DNA of 64,000 bases from Amphibalanus amphitrite. Its lineage: Eukaryota > Arthropoda > Thecostraca > Balanomorpha > Balanidae. Each line of letters opens with the position of its first letter. Position 1 is the stretch's first letter. Made by a program: the position numbers and the translations under genes. The stretch is from positions 1 to 64,000 of the forward strand of contig NW_024881699.1 in NCBI RefSeq assembly GCF_019059575.1, in the 5' to 3' direction. The notes under the pieces were generated by a model. That model made no database searches and was not told the origin of the DNA. It saw only the letters and a list, made by a program, of their open reading frames with translations. Shown in pieces: positions 12,910-24,900 of the stretch.

Positions 12910-14010
12910 CACTGGCGGATCCAGGGGGGGGGGGGGCACCGGGGCCATGGCCCCCCCCAAAAGCCTGAAAGGGGGGGCCAACATATCTTTTGGCCCCCCC
13001 CCCCCAAAACGCTTGGAGAAAAATTAATGTGAGAAGGTTGCGTAGTAGATACCTACTAGAATCAGCAGCGTGATTCAATAGCGTAGAGAAAGTCAGGGGC
13101 GCGGGAACTACTTTCAGACTGGGGGAGCACACCATAATAGAGATCAACCTAGGGTCCCCCCAAATCTAGTTTTCTCACCGGTTTTAGGCCACTTATTTTT
13201 CATCCCTTGGCTTTTTCAACAAAAAAAAAAACAGTTGCAAAAAAGGACGGTATTCCGTCTGAAAGTTGTGGGGGCACCGCCCCCACTGGCGGATCCAGGG
13301 GGGCCACCGGGGCCATGGCCCCCCAAAAGCCTGAAAGAGGGGGCCAACATATCTTTTGGCCCCCCAAAACGCTTGAAGAAAAATTAATGTGAGAAGGTTG
13401 CGTAGTAGATACTATTATCAGCAGCGTGATTCAATAGCGTAGAGAAAGTCAGGGGCGCGGGAACTACTTTCAGACTGGGGGAGTACACCATAATAGAGAT
13501 CAACTTAGGGTCCCCCCAAATCTAGTTTTCTCACCGGTTTTAGGCCACTTATTTTTCATCCCTTGGCTTTTTCAACAACAAAAAAAGAAAACAATTGCAA
13601 AAAGGACGGTATTCCGTTTGAAAGTTGTGGGGGCACCGCCCCCACTGGCGGATTCAAGGGGGCCACCGGGGCCATGGGCCCAAAAAGCCTGAAAGAGGGG
13701 GCCAACAATCTTTTGGCCCCCCAAAACGCTCGAAGAAAAATTAATGTGAGAAGGTTGTGTAGTAGATACTTACTAGAATCAGCAGCGTGATTCAATAGCG
13801 TAGAGAAACCCAGGGGCGCGGGAACTACTTTTAGACGGGGGGGGGGGGGAGGTCACACCATGATAGAGATCAACCTAGGATCCCCCAAATATAGTTTTGT
13901 CGTCGGTTTTAGGCCACTTATTTTTCATCCCTTGGCTTTTTCAACAAAAAAAGAAAACATTTGCAAAAAGGAGCGGTATTCTGTCTGAAAGTTGTGGGGG
14001 CACCGCCCGC
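12910..14010 (+). repeat. Three tandem copies of a 360-375-bp GGATCCAG-type repeat
   Basis: Copies begin at about 12910, 13284 and 13643 with CACTGGCGGATCCAGG or a close variant. Each runs through GCCATGGCCCC, CAAAACGCTTG, GAAAAATTAATGTGAGAAGG and CCCTTGGCTTTTTCAACA to GAAAGTTGTGGGGGCACCG. Copies 1 and 2 are very similar; differences lie mainly in homopolymer length. Fragments of the same family occur at 14673-14790, about 16250-16355 and 55440-55640. The repeat is noncoding and its superfamily is unknown. Confidence 0.85.
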
Positions 14011-15073
14011 ACGGCCCCAGAGTTGGGAGGGGGGGGGGGGGCAAGCTGCCACCACTGCCCCCTCCCCCCGGTTCCCGCGCCTATGGAGAAACTACCGGGT
14101 TTACTAGCTTCCTTCATAAAGTGTCGTCATGTCTTATCGTCACCCGAGAAGGTCTTATTGCATAAATATCGATTGAGCTGTCAAGTTAACAAACTTGCCG
14201 TGGCAGCCTGACCTGACATGACCCGGCAATTTTTCATTCACGGAATATGCGCAATAAATTTTTTAGGAAAACTCACTGAGTTTTCGTTGAAAAAAAAAAA
14301 CTTGTTTTGTTTCGTAATTGTACAAGAAGCATATGAGGGACCTTTTTGTCCCTTCCTGCGAAACGGTAAAAGACTTATTTCGGTCACAGCTCAGGCCAAT
14401 CTCTAAGGGTCAATCGGGTCACTTATTTCTTTAAAGGGTCCTTACGGCATCCAAGGACCAATTCCGGCTTTTGAGTGCGCCACATCAGCATTTGATGCTA
14501 CGACAGATGTCGAAATCTGAATATATGTTACAGGCCGTATGAAAATTCGGTCCGTTTGCAAACGGCCTGGCCCAGTCAGGCTATATGAAACTACCTGAAA
14601 ACACCGGCCGTTTGCAAACTATGACCTGAAATATCAGACCCTTTGAAAACGACCTAGTTAGTTTCGGCCTAGCGGATCCAGGGGGGCCACGGGGTCATGC
14701 CCCCAAGCCTGAAAGGGGAACAACATATATTTTTTGTCCCCAAAAACACTTAAGAAAAATGAATGTGAGAAGGGCGTAGTAGGTAGAGAGAAAATACCGT
14801 ATCATTAAAAATCTGTGAGCTTGATAGAAGTGTTGGTCTTGTCTTCACCCAAGAAGTTCTTATTGCACACTTTAACCATGGATGAAAGAACCTTCATCCC
14901 CTGGTTCTCCTTCATCCATGCTTTAACTCTCGATCGACGTGTGAAGTTATCGTGTAAGGTATCATGAAGCCGATCGCGACGAAACTTTAGTACCCTCATG
15001 GTGACAAAGTCTGAAAATTTCATGACCCTGACCCAAGTGAACTTTGACTTGTGGCCTATTTCTCGAGACTATC
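14010..15073. other. Repeat-rich spacer with degenerate palindrome units
   Basis: No gene. At 14524-14650 the motifs TGTTACAGGCCGTATGAAAA, CCGTTTGCAAACGGCCTGG and GGCCGTTTGCAAACT look like diverged members of the palindrome array at 2583-3190. A fragment of the GGATCCAG repeat follows at about 14673-14790. The rest is unremarkable. Confidence 0.45.
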
Positions 15074-15232
15074 CGTGCGTTCGGAGAGCATGGAATATTC
15101 ACCGTCCCCGGGAATATTCCCCGTGCCGCGTTCGGAGGCGTATCTCTCTGAACGGCTAATCTCCGGAAATATTCCGCGCGCATGGAATATTCAACGGATT
15201 CCACGTGGAATGTGCCTCTCCGAACGCACCAT
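15074..15232. mobile_element. Short MITE-like inverted-repeat element
   Basis: The left end GTGCGTTCGGAGAG is matched by CTCTCCGAACGCAC at the right, with repeated GGAATATTC motifs and a second GTTCGGAG/CTCTGAAC pair inside. About 160 bases, noncoding. Confidence 0.6.
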
Positions 15233-15774
15233 ATGTTTGGCCATGTTGGAGGCCATGTTTGGCCGGAATAGCGATTCGGCGTATGTCGGCTCACATTATC
15301 CGCGCTTTCATAGTCTTTTCGTGGTTTAAAACGCTCAAACATGTGATATGATGTTGCTCCCACGCATTAGGGCGGATGCCAATGTCACCTTACGGTCAAG
15401 TCAGGTCATTGACCTTTGATGACCTCGGTGCACTTTTCCGAGTTTAACATGCTTCTAGGATAGTTTCGTTTAGCTGATTTTGAATTTAGCATTTTGCAGC
15501 CATTTGAACATTTACAAAGTAGTTTTGATGCCTTCGTATCATGTTACGTAGCTGCCAGTGGTAGTGGACACCTGCTATACGGACGCCCATAAGTACCCCT
15601 ACTGGTTGATCTGACCTGACCTGCCCCGACATGGTCTAAACGCATGAAGACATTATCTATGATCCAAACTAACATGAAATTTGTGATCAGCACAAAAAAA
15701 ACGTATTACAGCCTTACTTTAGGAGGTTGTGACAGGTCCTGATTTTTCCGTCTTTTGGGTCTGTGACCTGACCT
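15233..15774. other. Spacer with AGGTCA clusters
   Basis: No gene. CAAGTCAGGTCATTGACC at about 15396 and TGACCTGACCTGCCC at about 15612 belong to the AGGTCA-rich repeat background seen at several places in the window. Confidence 0.4.
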
Positions 15775-15942
15775 GGGCGGTGTTTCACGGCACGCTGCCA
15801 GCCGCTGCCAGCGCTGATGGCACTTTTGGTTTCAATGGAGACATCAACAAGCCTATACTCACAACACTACCGAAGGCTGACCTTAGCTCGCGGAATGCGC
15901 TGTCAGCGGCTGTCAGCACGACCGTGAAACACCGCCCTGGAA
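15775..15942. mobile_element. Short MITE with 40-bp inverted ends
   Basis: GGGCGGTGTTTCACGG at the left is inverted as CCGTGAAACACCGCCC at the right. Inner CTGCCAGCCGCTGCCAGCGC pairs imperfectly with the GCGCTGTCAGCGGCTGTCAG on the other side. About 168 bases, noncoding. Confidence 0.7.
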
Positions 15943-16560
15943 GGTCAACCAATGACCAAGGACCTTAAAATCGGGTATCATCGGCTTCGTCTCGTCACTC
16001 ACGGGCAACACGCCTGTTTTTTTTCCGCGAGCTATAGCTTAATCAGGGGCCGAACGGCAGGGGGTCCAACCGACACCTCCCAGCCCGCGAAGGCTGCGCC
16101 ACGCACCGACCCGGAGCGGGCTAATTGGTCGACAAAAGCAATTTGAAGTGTTTTCAAAGTAATATTTAGGCTCGGGTTGGGTGGGCTACCATTTCTATAT
16201 TTTTTATTTTTAGTTTTAAAAAAATATCGTTTCAGGGCTGTGACGAAAAAATAAGTGGCCTAAATCCGATGAGAAAACAGGATTTGGGGGTACCCTAGGT
16301 TTGGTTACTTGCAGGAGTTGGCCCCCCCCAAAACGCAAGTCTGGATCCGCCAGTGCTCATAACCAGGTGACAACCAAAGTTGGGGCGTTTTACCGGTACC
16401 CGTAATGTAAAACGCCCCGTTTTCAAAGGTCTTGCAACAGCTCATTCATGCTGGAATGTAGCATTCCAGTGCTTTACATATTATTGTGTTCAATAGTCTA
16501 AAGATGACGCCTATAAGCATATGGTCCAATAACTAGCCTAGCGGTGACACACTTTCTTAA
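15943..16560. repeat. Spacer with fragment of GGATCCAG-type repeat
   Basis: About 16250-16355 reads, on the opposite strand, as a diverged piece of the tandem repeat at 12910 (AAATAAGTGGCC, GGCCCCCCCCAAAACGC, GGATCCGCCAGTG). At 16385-16425 a GGGGCGTTTTAC / GTAAAACGCCCC pair resembles the ends of the TA-flanked MITEs. No gene. Confidence 0.5.
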
Positions 16561-17033
16561 AGGGACACTCCCACCTTAACATTAGTTTTGAGTTGAGATA
16601 GCCAAATTGGTGGCCATGGCCTGCAAATACCGGTTTGGGCACTCACAACATCGACAAATGCTTTAATTCGGAGATATGGAATTTCAAACTTGCAGTTTTC
16701 GGATTCTAAGGGGCTAGTGCATTGGTATGCCCCTTAGAATTTGTGACGTCAGCGGAGATCTAACGATTTTTAAATCTTTTACTAAAACATTTGGTAGCAC
16801 GCGGTGGTATATGCTGCTTTGCGCGCAACAAATGCCGCACTTTCAAATAAAGTCGCTAGGAACAGCGGAGATCCCGAAAAGTAAACAAAAGTAAAAGTAT
16901 AATATCTTGAAAACCGGTGAATATTTTTCGATGAAATTTGGTAGATATTCGTTTTCGCTCTTTCTGAACCGAGCGAGTAGCGACATCACTTTCGTGCCAA
17001 TTCATTAACTTTTTTGAAGGTGGGAGGGTCCCT
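16561..17033. mobile_element. TTAA-flanked MITE (Kolobok/piggyBac-like)
   Basis: The element begins AGGGACACTCCCACCTT and ends with the imperfect inverted AAGGTGGGAGGGTCCCT. Both sides are flanked by TTAA (16557-16560 and 17034-17037). Length is 473 bases with no coding. TTAA duplication points to piggyBac or Kolobok; the AGGG terminus favours Kolobok. That superfamily call is inference. Confidence 0.8.
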
Positions 17034-17037
17034 TTAA

Positions 17038-18855
17038 GGGGACGTTTTGCACGGTTCACCTCTACCTAAGAAATTGCTAAGATCCGCAATCATAAAACAT
17101 GGCTCACAGCAGGGCTGAAGCATGAAATACGCAAGCATGACCGGTTATTCAGGCTTGCTCAGCGCCACGACTCAGAAAGCCATGCAGTTCAGTTCGCCGC
17201 CGATGGCGACAGCATGGTCGGGTGGTTCGTTTCGCGACAGGGTCCGGCTGTTTTGTGCGGCTCGGCGGGGCGGGAGGGGGGAGGCAGGCGACGCGTCTGA
17301 CAGGCGACACTTGAGCGTCCCGGGAATCAGCTGTCACCGTGTGGCGCGGCGGGCCGTCCCTCCGACCCTTCCCATTGTTACCTGACTGTGGGCGCCGGCC
17401 GCCGGTCCTCCGGAAGGGTCACTTTGGTATGCGAAATCTTCACCGCACTTGCCCACTGTCAGAGAGTGCACTGAGGTACAGTAGTTTCTAACAGCTCGTT
17501 CGATTGGTCTGCCTGCTCAGCCAATCATATTCTGGCAACCTTGAGCCTTGGGACCCAACGTCGCTATGGTACTTCCGTATAGCCTGAGGCACCTGGGTAC
17601 TTATGAATCTTGGGTCCCGTTGGATCTTGGGTCCGACTGTACTTGGGTACATTTGATACACACCCATTCCGGCGCGCTCCTTCAACTGCCCTCAAGAAAA
17701 CAAAACTGAAATGATCGACTACGTCATCGGACCAACTTTTACATTTTCCCCACTTGACTCAGATGAACCTCCTGAATGCTGCGACTAGTCAAACTGTTGA
17801 GAGCATTGATGACTATTACGTCATAGATTTTCCGATGACCATTCATTCCTCTAGCAATACGTTTACAAGAGGCCATTTCTACTTCACTTCTGTTTCGGGT
17901 CAGATTGCAGCAAAATGCTCAAATGGCTCTCAGAGGACTCCTTTTGACTCCTTTTTGGTCATGCCGAAACCATCATCATTATCAGGTGTAGGCTGGGGGA
18001 AGTGTGTCGTGGCACCATCAAAATGGTTTTAATTGAAAGCAAAACATTTCATAATCCAAATCACGTTCTTTTTCATTTGGAACGCATCGGACTCAAAACG
18101 TCGCACATTAGCAAATTGATAAAAACATTTGTTCGGCTTCCTTACTCAAACTCAGTTTGATCGGTATCTTGAGGACACATCAAATGGGGGAAGGGAATAA
18201 AAAAAAAATTGTTGATAAGCGTTGGACAGGTTTTTGCCGGCCAATCCTTCAGTCACGGATTTGTAGCACTCGGCAGGAAATACGTAACAACTGCACGCGT
18301 TCATGGCAAAAGGCATTGTATTCCGATCAACAAGCAACTATCATCACACCACCGTCGGCACTTCAGCGCAGCACCATGACAAATATCCGAGGCGTTACCC
18401 GACTCAACTGAACATCAGCACGATTAATATCACGGTGGTCTCGTACTCGTGCAGTGCGGACATATCACAGCGCTCGGACAACAAATAATGGCGAAACAAA
18501 TAGACTAGCGTCCGCCGCCGCACAGCGGAGGGCTCACAGCCGATCTACAGCTCATACTAGGCAAGGCACTGAACGGGTACACATCAGGTTCCAGAACATC
18601 CCTGCACCATGGAAATTGGAAGGCACGCGGAGCGTGAGTAGAACTCAGCAGCTTTCAGGAAGCTCGGTGATGAGTGTATGACAATCAACACTGGTCATTC
18701 TCTGGACCAGTAACGGTATCGTTTACCCGTTTCCACTGCCAGACTCCAAGATGGATGTCTAACTGTTCAGTGGCTACACTGGCCCCGCCCATGTTCCGTT
18801 CCAGCTGGGACTCAGGGGCTCAGCTCGACCAGACCTTCGGGGACTGGGATACTAT
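17038..18855. other. No gene recognised downstream of BRCA2
   Basis: This stretch lies 3' of BRCA2. It includes a GC-rich patch at 17220-17420 and otherwise ordinary sequence. Short open frames on both strands show no recognisable domain. It may include the BRCA2 3' untranslated region, but I see no clear AATAAA signal close to the stop. Confidence 0.4.
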
Positions 18856-18960
18856 GTAGCCGCTCGAAGCCCCGTCGATCCCACCTCAGACCAGCGGGGA
18901 CTGGGGTACACGATGTAGCCGCTCGAAGCCCCGTCGATCCCACATCAGACCAGCTGGGAC
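18852..18960. repeat. Tandem duplication spanning the BRCA2 stop codon
   Basis: A unit of about 62 bases (TGTAGCCGCTCGAAGCCC then GTCGATCCCAC, CAGACCAGC and GGGACT) occurs twice, at about 18855-18900 and 18915-18960. On the gene strand it carries the last codons (SQLV), the stop and the following sequence; the downstream copy still reads SPLV-stop. A shorter echo (GGGACTGGGATACTATGTAGCC) lies next to it. Confidence 0.75.
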
Positions 18961-21900
18961 TCGGGCTCGATGGGCGGACTGTCGGTGGCCGCCGAGGGCA
19001 GCTCCAGTTTGGCCAGTCGGATTATCTCGGCCGCCGCTCCGCTGTCTCCGCCGGCGGTGGTGGACGCGGCGGTCCCGCCGTCCGTCCCGGCTCCGCCGAC
19101 TGCCGCGCCGGGCCGGTGGTCGCCGATCGTGGGGCGCGGGCTGCGGAACGGGCGGCGCAGGCCGGCCGGCACGGGCGACACCAGGGGACTGATGGGCGGC
19201 GCAGGGCCGTACCGAGTGAGCGCCTGAAGCCGCCGCTGGGCGGGTCGGACCGAGCCGTCGCCGTCCGCGCCGGCATACAGCGCAGACTCGGCGGGACTCC
19301 AGCCTACGGGCAGACAGGGGAGAGAAACACACGGTCAGACAACGCCGCATCGGCGGGACTCCAGCCTGCTGACATGCAGAGGAGCAGTCAGTAGGAGTCA
19401 GACACCACCGCCTCAGTCAGACTCTAGGCTCTAGCCTGCTAGCAGACAGAGCAAAGAAGCAGACGGTCAGAGCTGGCAACCGGCAACGTCCCACGGGTGG
19501 AAAACGATGACTCCCTACTAAAAAAAATTCATAGCCTACGTTCTAGCCCGAAGTGAACAAAGAACCCGTAAATGCGACTGTTCAGTTGCTAGGGTGGAAA
19601 CAGAATGAATTGCTGGATATTTAGGACACCAAACTCCTTAAAATATTCACAATCTCACCATCAAACAGCTGATTTCCGGCAAAGGTCATATGAGTCACAT
19701 CGGAAATACGTGAATCAATCACAGCTGCAGCTGCATACCCCAGTTAAGTTTATCCACTTATTTGATTCCGTTACTGATAAACAGCTTTATCGCCAATGTA
19801 AAAACATCAGCGTGCCCGGCTTTACCTGCGCCGGTGGGTGTGCCGCCGCCGGCCGGCTGTCCCGGCCCGCCCGGTGTTCCGGGGGAGGGCGCCCCGTACG
19901 GTACCGGCGACCGGAACGGACCGACCACCGCCGGGGACATGGTGCGGCCCGGAGCCGCCGCCAGCGCCGAGTCCAGCGCGGCGCCAGCGGACGCCTCGAA
20001 ATCAGAGCACTTCTGTAAAGGAGAGGTACGGGGTTTTAGCGACGGGAACAGGAAATAGATCGTTGAGCAGATGCGGAAATGCATAGCTACGTCCGGCCAG
20101 CTGCGCTGCAGTTTCCATGACGCATGAATCGTGAGTTCACAAGCAGATGTGCTTCCTCTATCGAATTCCAAGACAGATAACATACGATGAATAATTGCAG
20201 ATGGACTGATAAGCCATTGCAAAGCAGACTTTGTAGGGTCTACATCATATTACACCTGCCAAACGTTGTAAGCCAAAGGTGTGATTTCGTCGGTTTCACC
20301 CGCTATCGTAGCCACCAGTCACTCTCAGCTCAATCATTCAGTGTATCTCTTCAGGTCCCTCCTTAGCTGGTGTGACATCGTCAGCCCTTCTCCCCCTCTC
20401 CTCGCCAGTGTATAATAATCAGCAACCCTTGTTCCCTCCCTCACCCACACAGGTGTGATATAATCGCTCCCTCCCTCCCCCACCGGTGCCAACCATCACC
20501 CGTCTCACCGTCATGGTCTCGACCAGCAGTCTCAGCTCGTCGTTCAGGCGCCGCGCCGTGGGTCGCCGGCTGACCTCTGCCCGGTCAGACAGGGAGCAGA
20601 GCGGCGGCCGGGCGCCGGCGGAGCACAGCTGGAGGTTGGAGAACGCCAGCACCGCGCCCGGCACCACCAGCTCGTCCAGACCCAGCGACTGCGACAGAGA
20701 GGTTATGCTGTCGGCTGTCGGGAGTGGTGGGTAGAAAAAAAAAACTAACCGGAGTTAAATATTATGATTGACTAGACATACACTGATGTATGATAGATAG
20801 ACTGGGGAAGTTAAGTTATACCGTAAATAACTACAATTTCAACAGTCAGTAGCATATAGCATAGTATTGTTTAGCCCCGGTAGCATTTCACAGTACTTTA
20901 GAGCCGGTCTACACAGGCCCACTCAAACTTCAAGGCCGAATACCTGTAGTAAAACAACCATCTCGCTACCAGCATAGCCTACGACACCCCACTCAAACGA
21001 AGGCCGGCCACTGACCTATTCCACCGTCCCGGCCACCTCCCTGCCCCGCTAACCTTCAGTCCTGGCCAGCAGACGGCCGCTAGCAGCGTGCCCCCGCGGT
21101 CACAGAGGTGCACCGTCTGGCTGTCCGCCGCTCCCGGCGTCACCCGCACCACCAGGGCTGCCACGTCCAGCTCGCCGAACGGAGGCCGGCCGGCGGCCAG
21201 CGATACCGCCGAGGCCAGCACGCGCGGCGGGCAGCTCAGACCGGCCGGGCCCGGCTGGACGCGCAGCTGGGAGCCGGCAGAGAGCTGCAGCACGCCGTTA
21301 CTGAGGGGCGGGGGAGTAGCGGTGTTAGAACTGGGTGGAGGGAGGTGTCATGTCGGTGCTGAGAGAATAGCACGATAACATGGTGCTTCGTGGGGACGGT
21401 GTTGGAGAAAATGTCATGCAGGCTGCAGATACTACCGGGTGGGAGGGATGTCGTGCTGTTACGACGGCCGGGTGGTGGCGATGCGAACAGATGTATAACT
21501 AAATAAAAGACCACGCCGGATACCAAATATTTACAAATATGTAATAGTGGGATAATTCGGTTTTCAAACCACTAGTCTTACCTACAAAACTCTTGACTTC
21601 GTTTTTCACAAGCTCACTGGTGCCGATACAGCACATCCTAGCCCGCCGCTTCTAGTCTCTAATCGTCACACGTACCGTTTACCGTTGGCAGTCACCCCCA
21701 GTAGGGACACGGATTTGCCCTCTGCCAGGAACGTCTGTAGTTCGTCCGACGGCCGCCAGAGTGTGAGGATGGCGCCACTGGCGGGCACGTTATTCTTGCC
21801 GGCCAGCCGGATCTAGTGGGGTTGGGCCGAGGGGGCGTCAGTAACCTGTGGCGAACATGTGGCGAGCATGGTAGAGTAGATGTACGTACATATGCTGCAA

Positions 21901-24900
21901 ACAGCACACGACATACACATGTTCAATGGACAATGTTCTACCCAATTACAGACTCGGTGAGCTAGTGTGATCGCACCACCCACAGACCAGTCCTGCGCCC
22001 CACCTTGAGGAGCGGCGCGGCCGGCCTCAGGGCCTGCGCCTCCTCCTGTAGCCGGGCTCGGAACTCTGCCTCCACCCTGCCGCGGTGCTCCTCCTGTCTG
22101 TGGCGCTGGTACTCGGACGCCAGCTCCTTCTGATGGTCCGTCAGCAGCGCCTGGGGATGTCGGAGGTCGTTAGCTATATAAGCGGTTTACAGCAGCGCCT
22201 GGGGACGTCAGAGGGCGTTAGCTACAGCAGCAGATAGATAACAGCGCCTGGGACAGCTGAGGGATAGTTAGCTACAGCTGCAGATAGAGAACAGCGCCTG
22301 GGGGGAGGGGAAACGACGACAGGAATACCTAGCTATAGCAGGGGATATGCACTGGCAACGCCTAGGGGCGGCAGACAGCTACATCAGCGGATGGACAGCA
22401 AGGCCAGGGGCGACAGAGATAGTTAGCTTCATCAGCGGATAGACAGCGGATACAGCAGCGACTCATATTAGCATCAAAACCTGCTGCTCAGCCTCACTCA
22501 CGGTCATCCAGAGCCTCTAACCAATTACTAATCCTGTCAGCTACTCATCTCCCAGCTGTCCTCTCCCAACATTCCACCATCCCCTCGTCCCCTCACCTCG
22601 ACGCTGCCAGGATCGGCGGCGGCCGCCACACACTCGTATATCTGTTGTCCGGTGCTGAGCTGACGGACGGCGGCGCGGCTGACGGGCCGGCGCACCACCC
22701 CCGCCCCCGCCGGCCGCTCCTGGCTGCCCAGCTGCCGCTCCACAGCAGCATACAGGCGCTCCATGCGGGACTCACGGGCCGCCTCGGCCGCGGCAGCGCG
22801 CCGCCGCTCACAGCGCGCCGTCCGGAACACTGGGGAGAGGTGGGGGTGGGGTGGTGATGCGCGATGTAGGAGAGGGGATGATGACACGGCAGGTGAGGGA
22901 TAATCGTAGCACAAAGACTTGCGAAGCTAAGGAGTCAAGTAGACCTTCGACCAAAGAAAAGCTTTAGAAAAAGAAAGCTTTAGAAAAAGTTAGCTTTAGA
23001 AAAAGTTTCATCCATGAACTCAAAGAAGTGGATTCGGTACTGGACGAATATAAAAGATTAAGGTGTGTCTAAATGTTCCATTTCACAAACTTACGGACTG
23101 CTGATTGTCAAAAAGTCTCTCAATAAAAGCAAAAGCCAGTTTTCAATTCAGCTTACCTCCACCGCTCTCCCCCTTCTCATAGTAGAGCACCGGGTACACC
23201 CGTGCCACAGCGACGTCCAGTCTGGCAGCCGAGCCGCCGTCTGGCAGCACGGCGCTCAGACAGCTGGCGAACGGCGCCGGGTTGCTATGGTAACCGAGCC
23301 GCGCGTCCCAGCGCGCGCGACGACACGAGTTGGTTGAAAACCGCAGAAACGTCTCTGAGGAAACCTGCGAAACGGGACGGAATGGTTCTTTTATAAGACA
23401 ACTACTAAAGCAGCCGTAGCATAAGCTACAACCAGCAGCTTTCATTCCTCCCCAGTCGACTAGCCGACGGATAACTTTCTGAAGTCGAGTACCGAACAGA
23501 CCGCCCGTTCCACTCTCCCCTCTCAGCAGCCCGGCCGGTGAGCTCTGTACCGCTCTTCTCTCACCTCGAGCGGCGAGCAGGGCTCCTGGTCCTGGTGTCC
23601 CGTAGGATACTCACAGCCCCTCGGTTCTCACCTCCAGCGACGAGCAGGGCTCCTGCTGCCCGGTAAGATACTCACAGCCCCTCGTCTCTCACCTCGAGCG
23701 GCGAGCAGGGCTCCTGCTGCCCGGTCAGCTCGGCGCCGTGCACCGCCAGTTTGAGACCGGGCCGCAGCCGGCCGAGCCGCACCAGCCGCTGTAGGGCCGA
23801 GTCTCCCTGGGCGGGGATACAGTACCAGCCGTCCGACACCACCAGGCGGATTCCCTCGGCCGTCTGAAAACGTAAACAAACAAGGCATCATGCCGGTGTG
23901 CTGACATACGCCTATACTCATGATCAGTAACGGCACACACTACGCAACGTCATACACTATACAGTTGCATTGAGTTGCATCATGTCTGTATGTGCTCTTA
24001 CCGTGTTCACTTCAGCCACACAGAGTATGAGCGTCTTGGCGGCGGTGTCATCGCCCTCGGTAATTCGGCGCAGTGCCGGCCTCTGACATCGGTCCAGCTC
24101 TCGGTCGTAGCGGTACCGCAGCTGGCGAATCACCTCCTCCACCGTCAGACACCTGGAGAGGGGATGGCGGGAAGAGATTATACGTGAGGACGGTGGCAGA
24201 TGAATGGATATCTGCGTTAGATGTTCCTGACAACAATGTTACAGCTGGATCATCAGCATCGTTCAGCGATCGTGTGGTCATCCTGTTAGGTACGCTGTGC
24301 AGCATTACATATCTAAAAGCTAACAACACGAGCAGTATCCCCCCTCCCCGCATACACACACAGGCTCATCGGCCGTCACCCATCCAGCCCAGCCGTACCC
24401 ACCTGCCGGCCATCTCATCTGGGAACTGGCGCTCGTAGGCGGCCAGCTTCCAGACCACGTGTCGGAAGGCGTTCTCCACCCATCGCTCAGGTACCAGGCT
24501 CGGCTGGACCCCGCAGGAGGAGAGGAGGGCGGAGCGTAGCTCGGCCACACCCACCGTATCGTCGTCGGCCGGCACCACCACACACCCGTCCGCGGAGCTG
24601 GGAGGGTCGGAACGGTGGTCAGAGGGGTCACAGGGGTCAGAGGTCAGAACGGGTCAGTAAGGTCACTGAGATCAGAGGTCAGAGCGGGTCAGGAAGGTCA
24701 AAAGCCAGAGGTCAGAGGGGTCAGAATAGCGGGTCAGAGGGGTCAGAATAGCGGGTCAGAGGGGTCAGAATAGTGGGTCAGAGGGGTCAGAATAGCGGGT
24801 CGGAGGGGTCAAGAATAGCGGGTCAGAGGGGTCAGAATAGCGGGTCAGAGGAGTCAGAATAGTGGGCCAGGTGCCAGACGGGTCAGAGCCACGGAGTGCA

